This document shows positions 1 to 6,669 of a DNA stretch of 64,000 nt, one piece after another (positions within the stretch are counted from its first letter, which is position 1; every line of letters starts with the position of its first letter). Position numbers and translations under genes: made by a program. The notes under the pieces were generated by a model. It was not told where the DNA came from. It searched no databases and saw only the letters and a program-made list of their open reading frames with translations. Source of the stretch: JAIEOG01 sp964519985 (GTDB lineage Bacteria; Bdellovibrionota; FAC87; UBA2466); the NCBI GenBank assembly GCA_964519985.1, contig CAZFMF010000006.1:47688-111687 (forward strand), given 5' to 3'.

Positions 1-22
1 TAGCGCTTCCCTAGGAGGCAAA

Positions 23-250
23 ATGCACACTGAAAATCGATTCTGGAAGCTCGACACCGAGCGCGTCAAAACCCTAATCGACGAGCAACGGCTCAAGCGC
101 TGGTGGGTGGCGGAGACCGCCGGTATCCACAAGACCACGCTCCGGCGTTGGCTCTCCGGCCATATTGCGCGCGTGGAGGGCAAACGGTTGCGGAGCTTTG
201 CCGCGGTTTTGAAGGTCCCCCACGAAATTATCGCGCAGCGTTGCGCGTGA
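23..250 (+). CDS. small helix-turn-helix DNA-binding protein
   Basis: This 75-residue protein looks like a single HTH domain of the XRE/Cro kind. The segment around residues 27-45 (WWVAETAGIHKTTLRRWL) has the helix-turn-recognition helix pattern, and the following helix (LRSFAAVLKVPHEII) matches the usual closing helices of such domains. The start is set by a strong AGGAGG at 13-18. There is no effector or oligomerisation domain, so it is either a minimal repressor or a DNA-binding subunit. The next gene begins about 70 bp downstream in the same direction. Its target cannot be read from the sequence. Confidence 0.75.
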   Translation: MHTENRFWKLDTERVKTLIDEQRLKRWWVAETAGIHKTTLRRWLSGHIARVEGKRLRSFAAVLKVPHEIIAQRCA

Positions 251-319
251 TATTTGACTTAAGCAACCGTCCTCACGATGCTCTACCTGGGGTTGTTACC
301 AAACTACATGGGGGGAATC

Positions 320-931
320 GTGAGGCGGAATACACTCGCGTTGTTGTGCATTGTTATTGGGCTCAGTCAATCGGCGTTGGCGGTTACGTTGCCACAAAGT
401 GCTTTGGCGCCGTTGCAGGGTCAGTTTCTCGCCGAGAATCAAGAGCTCAAAGGCGATTGGAGTGAGGTCAAAACTTGGGACAGCTGGTTGTGCGGGGGTT
501 TTTACCAGTACAAGACCGCGTTGAAAGCGCGAGTGGATAAGCTGGACCTAGAACTCACGGATGACGGCCATATGGTGGCCACCGTCGACCTCAAGGAGAT
601 CCACGCGGGCGCGCAGGGCAGTTACCGTTCCATGGCTTCGGCCTGTTTACCGGTGGGGGGTTGGTTGGGAGTGGGAAGCCATTGGGCTCGGCTCAAAACC
701 GAGGTACACTTCGGCGAGCGTGCGGATTTCAAAGACATCCGACTGAAAATTCTCAGTACCGAGATGGGGCGATTGGAATTTGGTAAACTCTTTCCGCAAT
801 GGTTTGAAGGTTTCTTCACCGGAGTTGTCAATCGTGCGCTCACGGTGGTTTGGAACTCTAAGATGGGCGATTGGTTAAGTGAAAAAATCACGGAAGTGGT
901 CCGAAAGAATATCCCCGAACGCAATCGCTAA
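320..931 (+). CDS. secreted protein of unknown function
   Basis: The product has a clean Sec signal peptide (VRRNTLALLCIVIGLSQSALA) and a mature part of about 180 residues with two cysteines that could pair. I prefer the GTG at 320, preceded by GGGGGG at 310-315; an in-frame ATG at 308 overlaps those Gs and one at 278 lacks a ribosome site. No family is recognised. The C-terminus is a long amphipathic stretch rich in Trp and Phe. It lies 12 bp upstream of a FliL-like gene and is probably co-transcribed with it, so a periplasmic role near the flagellar motor is possible but unproven. Confidence 0.6.
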   Translation: MRRNTLALLCIVIGLSQSALAVTLPQSALAPLQGQFLAENQELKGDWSEVKTWDSWLCGGFYQYKTALKARVDKLDLELTDDGHMVATVDLKEIHAGAQGSYRSMASACLPVGGWLGVGSHWARLKTEVHFGERADFKDIRLKILSTEMGRLEFGKLFPQWFEGFFTGVVNRALTVVWNSKMGDWLSEKITEVVRKNIPERNR

Positions 932-943
932 CGGGAGTTTGAA

Positions 944-1474
944 ATGAGTGAGGCCAAACCTTGGCCGAATAGTCGGCGCATGGCCCCGCGCAATCGCCCG
1001 ATGGTGATTGTGCTGGGACTATGCGCCGTCACTATTTTCGTGACCACCCTTTTTATCGTCATTCAAATTCTACGCATCCAAATCCAAAACATGGGCGATG
1101 TGGTCGCGCCGGCACCAGAGCCGGAGGCCCACGCGCCCGTGCACCACGAGCCGCCCGCGGCTCCGTTTACGCAAACCTACGAGTTGCAGGGAATGACGAT
1201 TTCGTTGGGCAATCGCAATCAAACCCTCGCCGCGTACGCGGAATTTGACCTGGTCCTGGATTGCCCCAGCAAAGAAGCCAAACACTGGATGGAGATCAAC
1301 CGGGCCTCCATTCGCGACGCGGTTTACGAAGCCACGATTTCCTTCACGGTGGAAGATTTCGGCGCGCCGGAAGGGTTCGCCCGCGTGAAAAAGTCGATTC
1401 TCGCCGCACTCAAATCCCGTTTCGGCGACAAGGCCCCGCGCGATGTGACGCTAAGGGATTGGGTGATTCGCTAA
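944..1474 (+). CDS. FliL-like single-pass membrane protein
   Basis: This 176-residue protein has a short cytoplasmic N-terminus, one transmembrane helix at about residues 20-45, a Pro/Ala/Glu-rich linker, and a periplasmic domain of about 100 residues. The end of that domain (INRASIRDAVYEATISF ... VKKSILAALKSRFG) parallels the ALRDAIIVLLTSR ... LRTDLTRAVNNLL segment of the FliL encoded at 4707. FliL-type proteins surround the stator units of the flagellar motor. It therefore looks like a second, divergent FliL placed outside the main operon. The FliL assignment is by architecture and local pattern, not strong identity. Confidence 0.6.
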   Translation: MSEAKPWPNSRRMAPRNRPMVIVLGLCAVTIFVTTLFIVIQILRIQIQNMGDVVAPAPEPEAHAPVHHEPPAAPFTQTYELQGMTISLGNRNQTLAAYAEFDLVLDCPSKEAKHWMEINRASIRDAVYEATISFTVEDFGAPEGFARVKKSILAALKSRFGDKAPRDVTLRDWVIR

Positions 1475-1481
1475 GTCGTTC

Positions 1482-1497
1482 ACTCCGGCGCCGGAGT
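1482..1497. repeat. 16-bp palindrome ACTCCGGCGCCGGAGT, copy 1
   Basis: This is a perfect 16-bp palindrome, 7 bp after the FliL-like gene and just before the end of the convergent gene. Identical copies are at 2328-2343 and 4471-4486. With no loop and no T-run it does not look like a terminator. A dimeric regulator's site or a short dispersed repeat are the likely readings. Confidence 0.8.
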
Positions 1498-1518
1498 AAC
1501 GCCCTTCACCGGCCCTAA

Positions 1519-2172
1519 TTAAGATCGAGACTTGAAAGCGTGAAGGTAGCTGCTCCACTGCCGTAGAGCGTGGTGGGGAACAAAGCCGCCATAATACTTC
1601 GAACACTGGAGATACTCTTCCAGCTGCCGTCGCAACGGGACGGGCACTCGGGGATTTTGCGCAAGTTTCATCAGGTCTTTTTCATCCTCCAGCGGGAGTA
1701 GGGCGAAGCCCTCGCGACGGTAGTTTTCCCTTTCTTTGGATTTCTCGCCTCGCGCAATGCGAACTTCGCTGCGATGCAGCTTTTCGAAGGAGACGGCGAT
1801 TTCCCGCTGAAGGGTAAGAGCCTCCACTAGATCTCCTACTTCGTCCGCGCCCACGCTTTGGGCCCGCTCGGCCCCCAAATAGCGCTCGACCAGGGGCCGA
1901 AGGTTTTTCTCCGAAACCAGTTTTCGCGTTACTTCATCTACACGTGCTTTCACGGTTTTATCGTCGGGCGATTCCCGGTCCAGCGCCGCCTCCTGCATTC
2001 TTAGGCGACGAAACAAGATTTTGCCTTCCGTGGCCACGGGCCGAAGGGCTTCGATGTCGGCTCTAATTTCCTTGGATCGATAGTCTCCGGTCCGGATGGG
2101 GGTCGGAGGGGGCGGCGAGTCCGGCCGCGCCTTCCTCAACACGAAATGCTGGACACTCGACCCTCTCGGCAC
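1519..2172 (-). CDS. hypothetical protein, possibly secreted if translated from an upstream start
   Basis: The product is a 217-residue, highly charged and mostly helical protein (many Arg/Lys/Glu; coiled-coil-like around residues 35-150) with no recognised family. The first conventional start is GTG at 2172, with no ribosome site before it. The frame stays open upstream to about 2286 and would encode a hydrophobic leader (FFLQTLVLNLLSIWSGLAW). The only plausible start for that leader is an AUU at 2265, six bases after GGAAG (2272-2276). The gene converges on the FliL-like gene. Either the true protein is exported with a rare start codon, or the shorter cytosolic form is made. Confidence 0.5.
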   Translation of the reverse strand: MPRGSSVQHFVLRKARPDSPPPPTPIRTGDYRSKEIRADIEALRPVATEGKILFRRLRMQEAALDRESPDDKTVKARVDEVTRKLVSEKNLRPLVERYLGAERAQSVGADEVGDLVEALTLQREIAVSFEKLHRSEVRIARGEKSKERENYRREGFALLPLEDEKDLMKLAQNPRVPVPLRRQLEEYLQCSKYYGGFVPHHALRQWSSYLHAFKSRS

Positions 2173-2327
2173 GAGGCCCGAATATCGGCCCCCGCAGCCA
2201 TGCGTCCACGCAAGCCCGCTCCAAATCGAAAGAAGATTGAGAACAAGTGTCTGAAGAAAGAAAATGGGTGACTTCCGGTTATTCGGGAAATTTTATCTTA
2301 AACGAAAGACCGAATCCGCGCACCTCA

Positions 2328-2343
2328 ACTCCGGCGCCGGAGT
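2328..2343. repeat. 16-bp palindrome ACTCCGGCGCCGGAGT, copy 2
   Basis: This copy is identical to those at 1482 and 4471. It lies 86 bp upstream of a sigma-54-like promoter and 135 bp upstream of the lipoprotein start at 2479. That position would suit an enhancer site for a sigma-54 activator. Confidence 0.8.
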
Positions 2344-2429
2344 GAATAGAGACATTTTTTGTCACCGCTGTCGGCGTCGCACCTAAGATTTTCTCCCGTA
2401 TTCTGTTTGTTTCGTGCGGTGCGCTCTTC

Positions 2430-2444
2430 TGGCATTCGCTTGCA
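2430..2444 (+). promoter_or_regulatory. sigma-54-like promoter with short spacing
   Basis: TGGCAT at 2430-2435 and TTGCA at 2440-2444 match the -24 and -12 boxes, but only nine bases separate GG and GC where ten is the rule. It lies 34 bp before the lipoprotein start. The short spacing makes activity uncertain. Confidence 0.35.
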
Positions 2445-2478
2445 TTCTGCCGGTGTGGGGAAGGAGAAGGTTGGAGCG

Positions 2479-3078
2479 ATGTCCAAAGGTAGTTACATTT
2501 TATTGGCGCTTTTTGTGTTGGCTTTAGCCGCTTGCGGTAAGAACGAAGCGCTTTTTCCCATTGCGCAACAGCCCTACGGGCAATCTCCGTACGGACAGTC
2601 ACCCTACGGCCAATCTCCCTATGGGCAACCGTATGGGCAATCGCCGTATGGCCCGATGTACCAGGCGCCCGGTTATGGCGCGCCCGGATACCCTTCGAAC
2701 TATACGCCGGGATACGGTTACCTTCCCGGTTACGGAAACAATGGGTACTACCCGGGTGGCTTCGCGCCCCAAATGCCGAGCGGTTACCCGTCGGCGTACA
2801 CGCCGTTTTTGCCCGTCGATTACTACATGCGCAATAACCCTCAGCTCGCGCCGCAGTGGCCGCAGATTTGGAATCAGTGGCGCAATTACGCGAATAACTA
2901 CGGTTACAACCCGTACGACTTCAATCGTTTCTGGTTCGATTACTGCCCGCGCAGCAATATGAGCCCGCAGATTTATATTTATCTCGATCAGACGTTCTAC
3001 CCGTGGGTGAACACCAACACGGTTTTCCCCGCGAATTTGAACCCTCAGTATTTCTGGATCCACTACCAGGGCTATTAA
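2479..3078 (+). CDS. Tyr/Gly/Pro-rich lipoprotein with PYGQS repeats
   Basis: The 199-residue product begins with a lipoprotein signal (FVLALAAC; lipidated Cys about residue 20). It continues with a low-complexity tract of about five PYGQS/PYGQ units (residues 31-58), then further Gly-Tyr-Pro sequence, and ends in an aromatic, Asn-rich half (many Trp, Tyr, Asn). The start is ATG 2479, preceded by AAGGAG and GGAG. The composition resembles sticky, phase-separating or adhesive surface proteins. No family is recognised. Its stop codon overlaps the end of the convergent astB gene by four bases. Confidence 0.75.
   Translation: MSKGSYILLALFVLALAACGKNEALFPIAQQPYGQSPYGQSPYGQSPYGQPYGQSPYGPMYQAPGYGAPGYPSNYTPGYGYLPGYGNNGYYPGGFAPQMPSGYPSAYTPFLPVDYYMRNNPQLAPQWPQIWNQWRNYANNYGYNPYDFNRFWFDYCPRSNMSPQIYIYLDQTFYPWVNTNTVFPANLNPQYFWIHYQGY
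2569..2652 (+). repeat. in-gene tandem repeat encoding PYGQS
   Basis: Roughly five to six 12-15 bp units of the type CCN-TAY-GGN-CAR-TCN occur in tandem. Third positions vary between units, so the repeat is kept at the protein level and is not a recent DNA expansion. Confidence 0.75.
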
Positions 3079-4412
3079 GCCTGGAAGTCGTAGAGCGAGC
3101 CTAAACCCAAGATCTGGGTGAGGGTGTCGAGCGCGGTGCGTGATTCTTGGAGTAGCTTCGGATCGGCCAGATCCGCCGGCGAGAGTTTGTCGCGGTAGTG
3201 CTTTTTCGCCCAGGTCTCCAGCGTTTCGATCTTAGCCAAGTCGAGTCGCACCCCCGGAGTCACCGCTTTCCACTCGGCTTCACTCAAGGGAACACGCAAT
3301 CGCAAACAAGCCGGCCCCCCACCGTTTTGCATGCTCTGGCGCAGCTGCGGGTAGTGCACTTCGGCGATCGGTCCGCCGTTCCCGATCAGGGAATCTAAGT
3401 AGCGTTTTACCGTGGGAGTTTGTTCGCATTCTTGCGGGGCAATGAGCGCCATGCGTCCGTCCGGTAAGGTCACCAGTTGGGAATTAAAAAGGTACGATTT
3501 TACGGCGTCGACTAAAGGCACCTCCGCCTTGGGGACGGGGATCAAAACCAGCTGCGCATCGCCCAACGCATCCCACTTGCGGCGCAATTCTTCCAGTACC
3601 CGCGCTTCCTCGGCAAAGGTGTCCTCGTGAAAGAAAAAGACATTTTCGTTCCCGACCGAAATCACATCGTTGTGAAAAACCCCGGCATCAATCGCGGCCG
3701 GCAGCTGGCGGGCGAAAACGGTTTGCGCCGGCGCTAAGCCGTGCAGCCGCGCGATGCTTTCACTCGCCTCCCGGGTTTGGCGCGCGGGCAGCTGGGTGAC
3801 TTCCTTCGCATCGGCACCGACGCGTCCGTACACAAAAAGGTGGATGCCCTTGGCGGAGTGAGTGGCGGCGAGCCGCGTGTGATTCGCCGAGCCTTCGTCA
3901 CCGAGTGCGGCCGAGGCGGGCAGGGGATCGTGGTGCTGAAAGTAATTCGCGTCGGCAAAAATCCGTTTCAAAATCCGTGACGTCATCGCGGGTTCAATAC
4001 TGCGGTGGAGCTTCGAAACTAGGTTTGCGGGAGTGAAATGGGTTTTGCCGTCGGAGGTATCTACGGCCGGCGCCACCGTCGCGGCATTGGCCGCCCACAT
4101 CGACGACGCGGAGCTCGCGCAATTGAGTAAAAAAGGAGTCTTTGCCGCCTGCACTAAAACCTCGGCGTCATTGCCGCTAAAACCCATGCGTCTCAACGCC
4201 GCGATGTTCGGCCGCTCTTGTGGCGGCAAAACCCCTTGCGGCAGCCCGAGCGAGATCATCAGGCGCATCTTGCCCAATCCCTGCAAAACCGCTTCGCGCG
4301 GGTTACTGGTCTTTTGACCGTGGCTGACCGAAGCTAGATTTCCCGACGATAGACCCGAATAGTTGTGAGTCGGCCCGACCAGGCCATCGAAATTCACTTC
4401 GAAGACGGACAT
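3075..4412 (-). CDS. astB: N-succinylarginine dihydrolase
   Basis: AstB removes two ammonia molecules and CO2 from N2-succinylarginine to give N2-succinylornithine, the second step of the arginine succinyltransferase (AST) pathway. The 445-residue length matches the family (about 447 in E. coli). The N-terminus NFDGLVGPTHNYSGLS is typical. The catalytic triad is visible: Glu173 (GDEGSANHTR), His247 (VFHNDV) and Cys369 (GGGPACLR). None of astA, astC, astD or astE lies nearby, so the pathway must be completed elsewhere or the enzyme serves another guanidino substrate. Confidence 0.92.
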   Translation of the reverse strand: MSVFEVNFDGLVGPTHNYSGLSSGNLASVSHGQKTSNPREAVLQGLGKMRLMISLGLPQGVLPPQERPNIAALRRMGFSGNDAEVLVQAAKTPFLLNCASSASSMWAANAATVAPAVDTSDGKTHFTPANLVSKLHRSIEPAMTSRILKRIFADANYFQHHDPLPASAALGDEGSANHTRLAATHSAKGIHLFVYGRVGADAKEVTQLPARQTREASESIARLHGLAPAQTVFARQLPAAIDAGVFHNDVISVGNENVFFFHEDTFAEEARVLEELRRKWDALGDAQLVLIPVPKAEVPLVDAVKSYLFNSQLVTLPDGRMALIAPQECEQTPTVKRYLDSLIGNGGPIAEVHYPQLRQSMQNGGGPACLRLRVPLSEAEWKAVTPGVRLDLAKIETLETWAKKHYRDKLSPADLADPKLLQESRTALDTLTQILGLGSLYDFQA

Positions 4413-4470
4413 GGGCTAGTTATGCCACAGGCGACCCATCATGGCGAGGGCCGCCTTGGCTTGCCGTTCG

Positions 4471-4486
4471 ACTCCGGCGCCGGAGT
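4471..4486. repeat. 16-bp palindrome ACTCCGGCGCCGGAGT, copy 3
   Basis: This is the third identical copy. It sits 147 bp upstream of the sigma-54 promoter of the flagellar operon, within the usual range of activator enhancer sites. Confidence 0.8.
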
Positions 4487-4510
4487 TGGGCGATCTCTCC
4501 CGGGAGGGAC

Positions 4511-4561
4511 GCATTGCTGCGCAATGCGAGATTGCTTCGGCCCTTCGGGCCTCGCAATGAC
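4511..4561 (-). repeat. dispersed structured repeat, partial copy
   Basis: Read on the minus strand this begins GTCATTGCGAGG, then a GGCCCGAAGGGCC hairpin and GAAGCAATC, like the other copies in the window. A second small hairpin (GCATTGC/GCAATGC, 4511-4527) follows. It lies upstream of the sigma-54 promoter. Confidence 0.7.
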
Positions 4562-4633
4562 TTGTTTGCGCCAAATTCTTGACGGCGTTTGAGTCGTTCT
4601 GACGCTGACGCGGTGTGCGTGCGCACGGCTCGC

Positions 4634-4649
4634 TGGCACCCTCATTGCA
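4634..4649 (+). promoter_or_regulatory. sigma-54 (-24/-12) promoter of the flagellar operon
   Basis: TGGCAC (4634-4639) and TTGCA (4645-4649) match the consensus, with exactly ten bases between the invariant GG (4635-4636) and GC (4647-4648). Transcription would start near 4660, giving a leader of about 47 nt before fliL. Sigma-54 control of flagellar class II/III genes is common in polarly flagellated bacteria and needs an AAA+ activator, which is not in this window. Confidence 0.8.
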
Positions 4650-4706
4650 CAGTCCGCAGGTAAGCACTTCTCTATCTAAAGCTTTCCTTATCTTCGGGGG
4701 ACGGAA

Positions 4707-5273
4707 ATGGCGACTGAAGCAGCAGAGAAAATACCGCCCGCGGCCGCCGCGGGTGCCGCAGCGCCCAAGGGCGGCGACAAGCTGGGTATCTTGGTCCTGG
4801 GCGTCGTGGTCTTGAATACGATCGCGGCCGCCGGCATGGGCTTCCTCGTCATGCAAATGTGGAGTCGGGTGGGCACATTCGAAAGCCGCGCCAAAGAACT
4901 CGAACAGAAAATGACCGAGGAAAAGAAGCCAGTCGCTTCGCCGACGGGCAAGGAATTTATTCCCGCCGAACTTGGCGTCCTCTATCCCCTCGACGGTTTC
5001 CTCGTGAATATCTCGAGCGATCGCGGTCCCCGCTTCTTGCAGATGAAGCTGGAGTTGGAACTCGACACTCCCGCCCTGGAAGATGAAATCGCGCTCAAGC
5101 GCCCGGCGTTGCGCGATGCCATTATCGTTTTGCTCACCAGTCGCAATTACGCCGAGCTGCGTGATCCGCAGGGGATGCGCAAGCTACGCACCGACCTGAC
5201 CCGCGCGGTGAACAATCTGCTCAAGTCCGGTAAGGTCAAAGAAATCTACTTCACGCAATTCCACTTCAACTAA
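4707..5273 (+). CDS. fliL: flagellar basal-body-associated protein FliL
   Basis: FliL forms rings around the motor stator and supports torque. The 188-residue protein has an Ala/Pro-rich cytoplasmic tail, a transmembrane helix at about residues 27-51, a short coiled stretch, and the FliL domain (from about residue 85: LGVLYPLDGFLVNI ... RFLQMKLELEL ... LRDAIIVLLTSR). It is the first gene of the operon. The start is ATG 4707 after GGGGGA. fliM follows 19 bp after its stop. Confidence 0.92.
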   Translation: MATEAAEKIPPAAAAGAAAPKGGDKLGILVLGVVVLNTIAAAGMGFLVMQMWSRVGTFESRAKELEQKMTEEKKPVASPTGKEFIPAELGVLYPLDGFLVNISSDRGPRFLQMKLELELDTPALEDEIALKRPALRDAIIVLLTSRNYAELRDPQGMRKLRTDLTRAVNNLLKSGKVKEIYFTQFHFN

Positions 5274-5292
5274 AAGCCAGGAGCTATTGCCC

Positions 5293-6288
5293 ATGTCGGA
5301 GGTTCTCTCCCAGTCCGAGATCGATGCTCTGCTTTTTGCGGTTTCGTCGGGGTCCGTGGAAACGGCACCCGCGGAAGCGACGAGCGAAGAAAAAAAGAAC
5401 GATTGGATCGCCTACGATCTGACGTCGCAGGAAAAGATCTATCACGGCAAGCTCGTCGGATTAAACGGCATCCACGATCGTTTTGCCCGTTTGCTGCGCG
5501 TGACGTTGTCCAACTACTTCAAGAAGAACGTTACGATCTCGGTGACGAATACGGACTATCTGAAGTTTGGCGACTATCTGGCCAATATTGTCTTGCCCTC
5601 ATCGCTCAACCTTTTGGTGATGCCGAAGCTGCAGGGGCATATGCTGATGATGGTGACCTCCAAGCTGCTCTACGCGTTGGTGGATGCTTACTACGGGGGC
5701 ATTGAGCGCCCGTTCGCCAAACTGGGCACCCGCGAGGAATTTACGTCGATTGAAAATAACATGATCCGCAAGATCTGCGCCATGGCGGTTTCGGATCTCA
5801 AGGAAGCCTGGCGGCTGAATTACTCGCTGGATATCGAATACAGTCGCATGGAGTCCAACCCGGCCTTTATTGGTTCGATCCACGCGTCTGATTTGGTGGC
5901 GGTGGTGAACTTCGACGTGGAATTCGAAAACCTTTCCGGTCCCTTTATTTTGGCGATTCAGCTACGGGCCTTGGATCCGATCCAGCACCATCTAAGCGTC
6001 AATGTGACGACGGAGTTCGATCGGGAGGTTGGGCAATGGCGTCAACATTGGCTAAAAGAGATCGCCCAAACCGAGCTCGATGTGCGCGTGGAGCTGGGGC
6101 GATCGTCCAAGTCGCTGAAGGACGTGCAGGTGTGGAAGTCCGGGGATGTCTTGGCTTTGAATCAGGACAGCTCCTCACCGGTGCAGATCATGATTGAAGG
6201 GATTCCGAAGCTCCAGGGGATGATGGGAGTTTACCGAGGCAATGTCGCCGTTCGAATCGTCGACGGCGATGGAACTGCGGAAAAATAG
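5293..6288 (+). CDS. fliM: flagellar motor switch protein FliM
   Basis: FliM is the middle component of the C-ring and binds phosphorylated CheY. The N-terminal CheY-binding motif LSQSEIDALL is present, followed by the CheC-like middle domain and the C-terminal SpoA-type domain that meets FliN. I start at ATG 5293, nine bases after AGGAG; a TTG at 5287 is in frame but too close to the ribosome site. The 331-residue length is normal. The intact CheY motif implies chemotactic switching. Confidence 0.94.
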   Translation: MSEVLSQSEIDALLFAVSSGSVETAPAEATSEEKKNDWIAYDLTSQEKIYHGKLVGLNGIHDRFARLLRVTLSNYFKKNVTISVTNTDYLKFGDYLANIVLPSSLNLLVMPKLQGHMLMMVTSKLLYALVDAYYGGIERPFAKLGTREEFTSIENNMIRKICAMAVSDLKEAWRLNYSLDIEYSRMESNPAFIGSIHASDLVAVVNFDVEFENLSGPFILAIQLRALDPIQHHLSVNVTTEFDREVGQWRQHWLKEIAQTELDVRVELGRSSKSLKDVQVWKSGDVLALNQDSSSPVQIMIEGIPKLQGMMGVYRGNVAVRIVDGDGTAEK

Positions 6289-6297
6289 GGGGAAGAA

Positions 6298-6669
6298 ATG
6301 GAAGACGCTAAACCGCAAACGGATACCGTGCCGGAGCCGACCGCCGAGCAGAAGCTCGCCGACGACACCTCGAATTTGAAACTGAATGTGACCCCACCCG
6401 CCGATCCCGGTAGCGTGGATTTCATTCTCGACATCCCGTTGCGGGTGAGTGTGGAGCTGGGCCGCACTAAGATTCTCGTGCAGGACTTATTGAAGTTGCA
6501 CAAAGGATCGGTGATGGAACTCAATAAACTCGCCGGCGAACCCCTCGAGATTTTAGTGAACGATCGCGTGGTCGCGAAAGGCGAGGTGATCGTCATCAAC
6601 GAAAAATTTGGCATCCGCTTGATTGATATCGTCAGTCACGCGCAACGCATTCGGGAGCTGGGAGAATGA
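6298..6669 (+). CDS. fliN: flagellar motor switch protein FliN
   Basis: FliN builds the lower C-ring and binds the export ATPase regulator FliH. The 123-residue protein has an acidic, Pro-rich N-terminal 40 residues and one SpoA domain (LDIPLRVSVELGRTKILVQD ... LVNDRVVAKGEVIVINEKFGIRL). The start is preceded by GGGGGAAG. It overlaps the following fliO frame by four bases (ATGA). Confidence 0.94.
   Translation: MEDAKPQTDTVPEPTAEQKLADDTSNLKLNVTPPADPGSVDFILDIPLRVSVELGRTKILVQDLLKLHKGSVMELNKLAGEPLEILVNDRVVAKGEVIVINEKFGIRLIDIVSHAQRIRELGE

Larger units (their letters stand above)
2173..2478. other. divergent intergenic region
   Basis: This region of about 300 bp separates the minus-strand gene ending at 1519 from the lipoprotein starting at 2479. 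It holds the possible upstream leader of the minus-strand gene (2173-2265), palindrome copy 2 (2328-2343) and a sigma-54-like sequence (2430-2444). I see nothing else in it. Confidence 0.6.
4413..4706. other. intergenic region upstream of the flagellar operon
   Basis: This 294-bp region divides divergent astB from fliL. In order it holds palindrome copy 3 (4471-4486), a dispersed structured repeat (4511-4561), a sigma-54 promoter (4634-4649) and a leader of about 45 nt before fliL. Confidence 0.8.

Noticed and set aside
2599..3063. 154-codon minus-strand frame in the PYGQS lipoprotein gene
   Set aside because: It is a reverse reading of the low-complexity repeat (Arg/Val runs) with no start signal.
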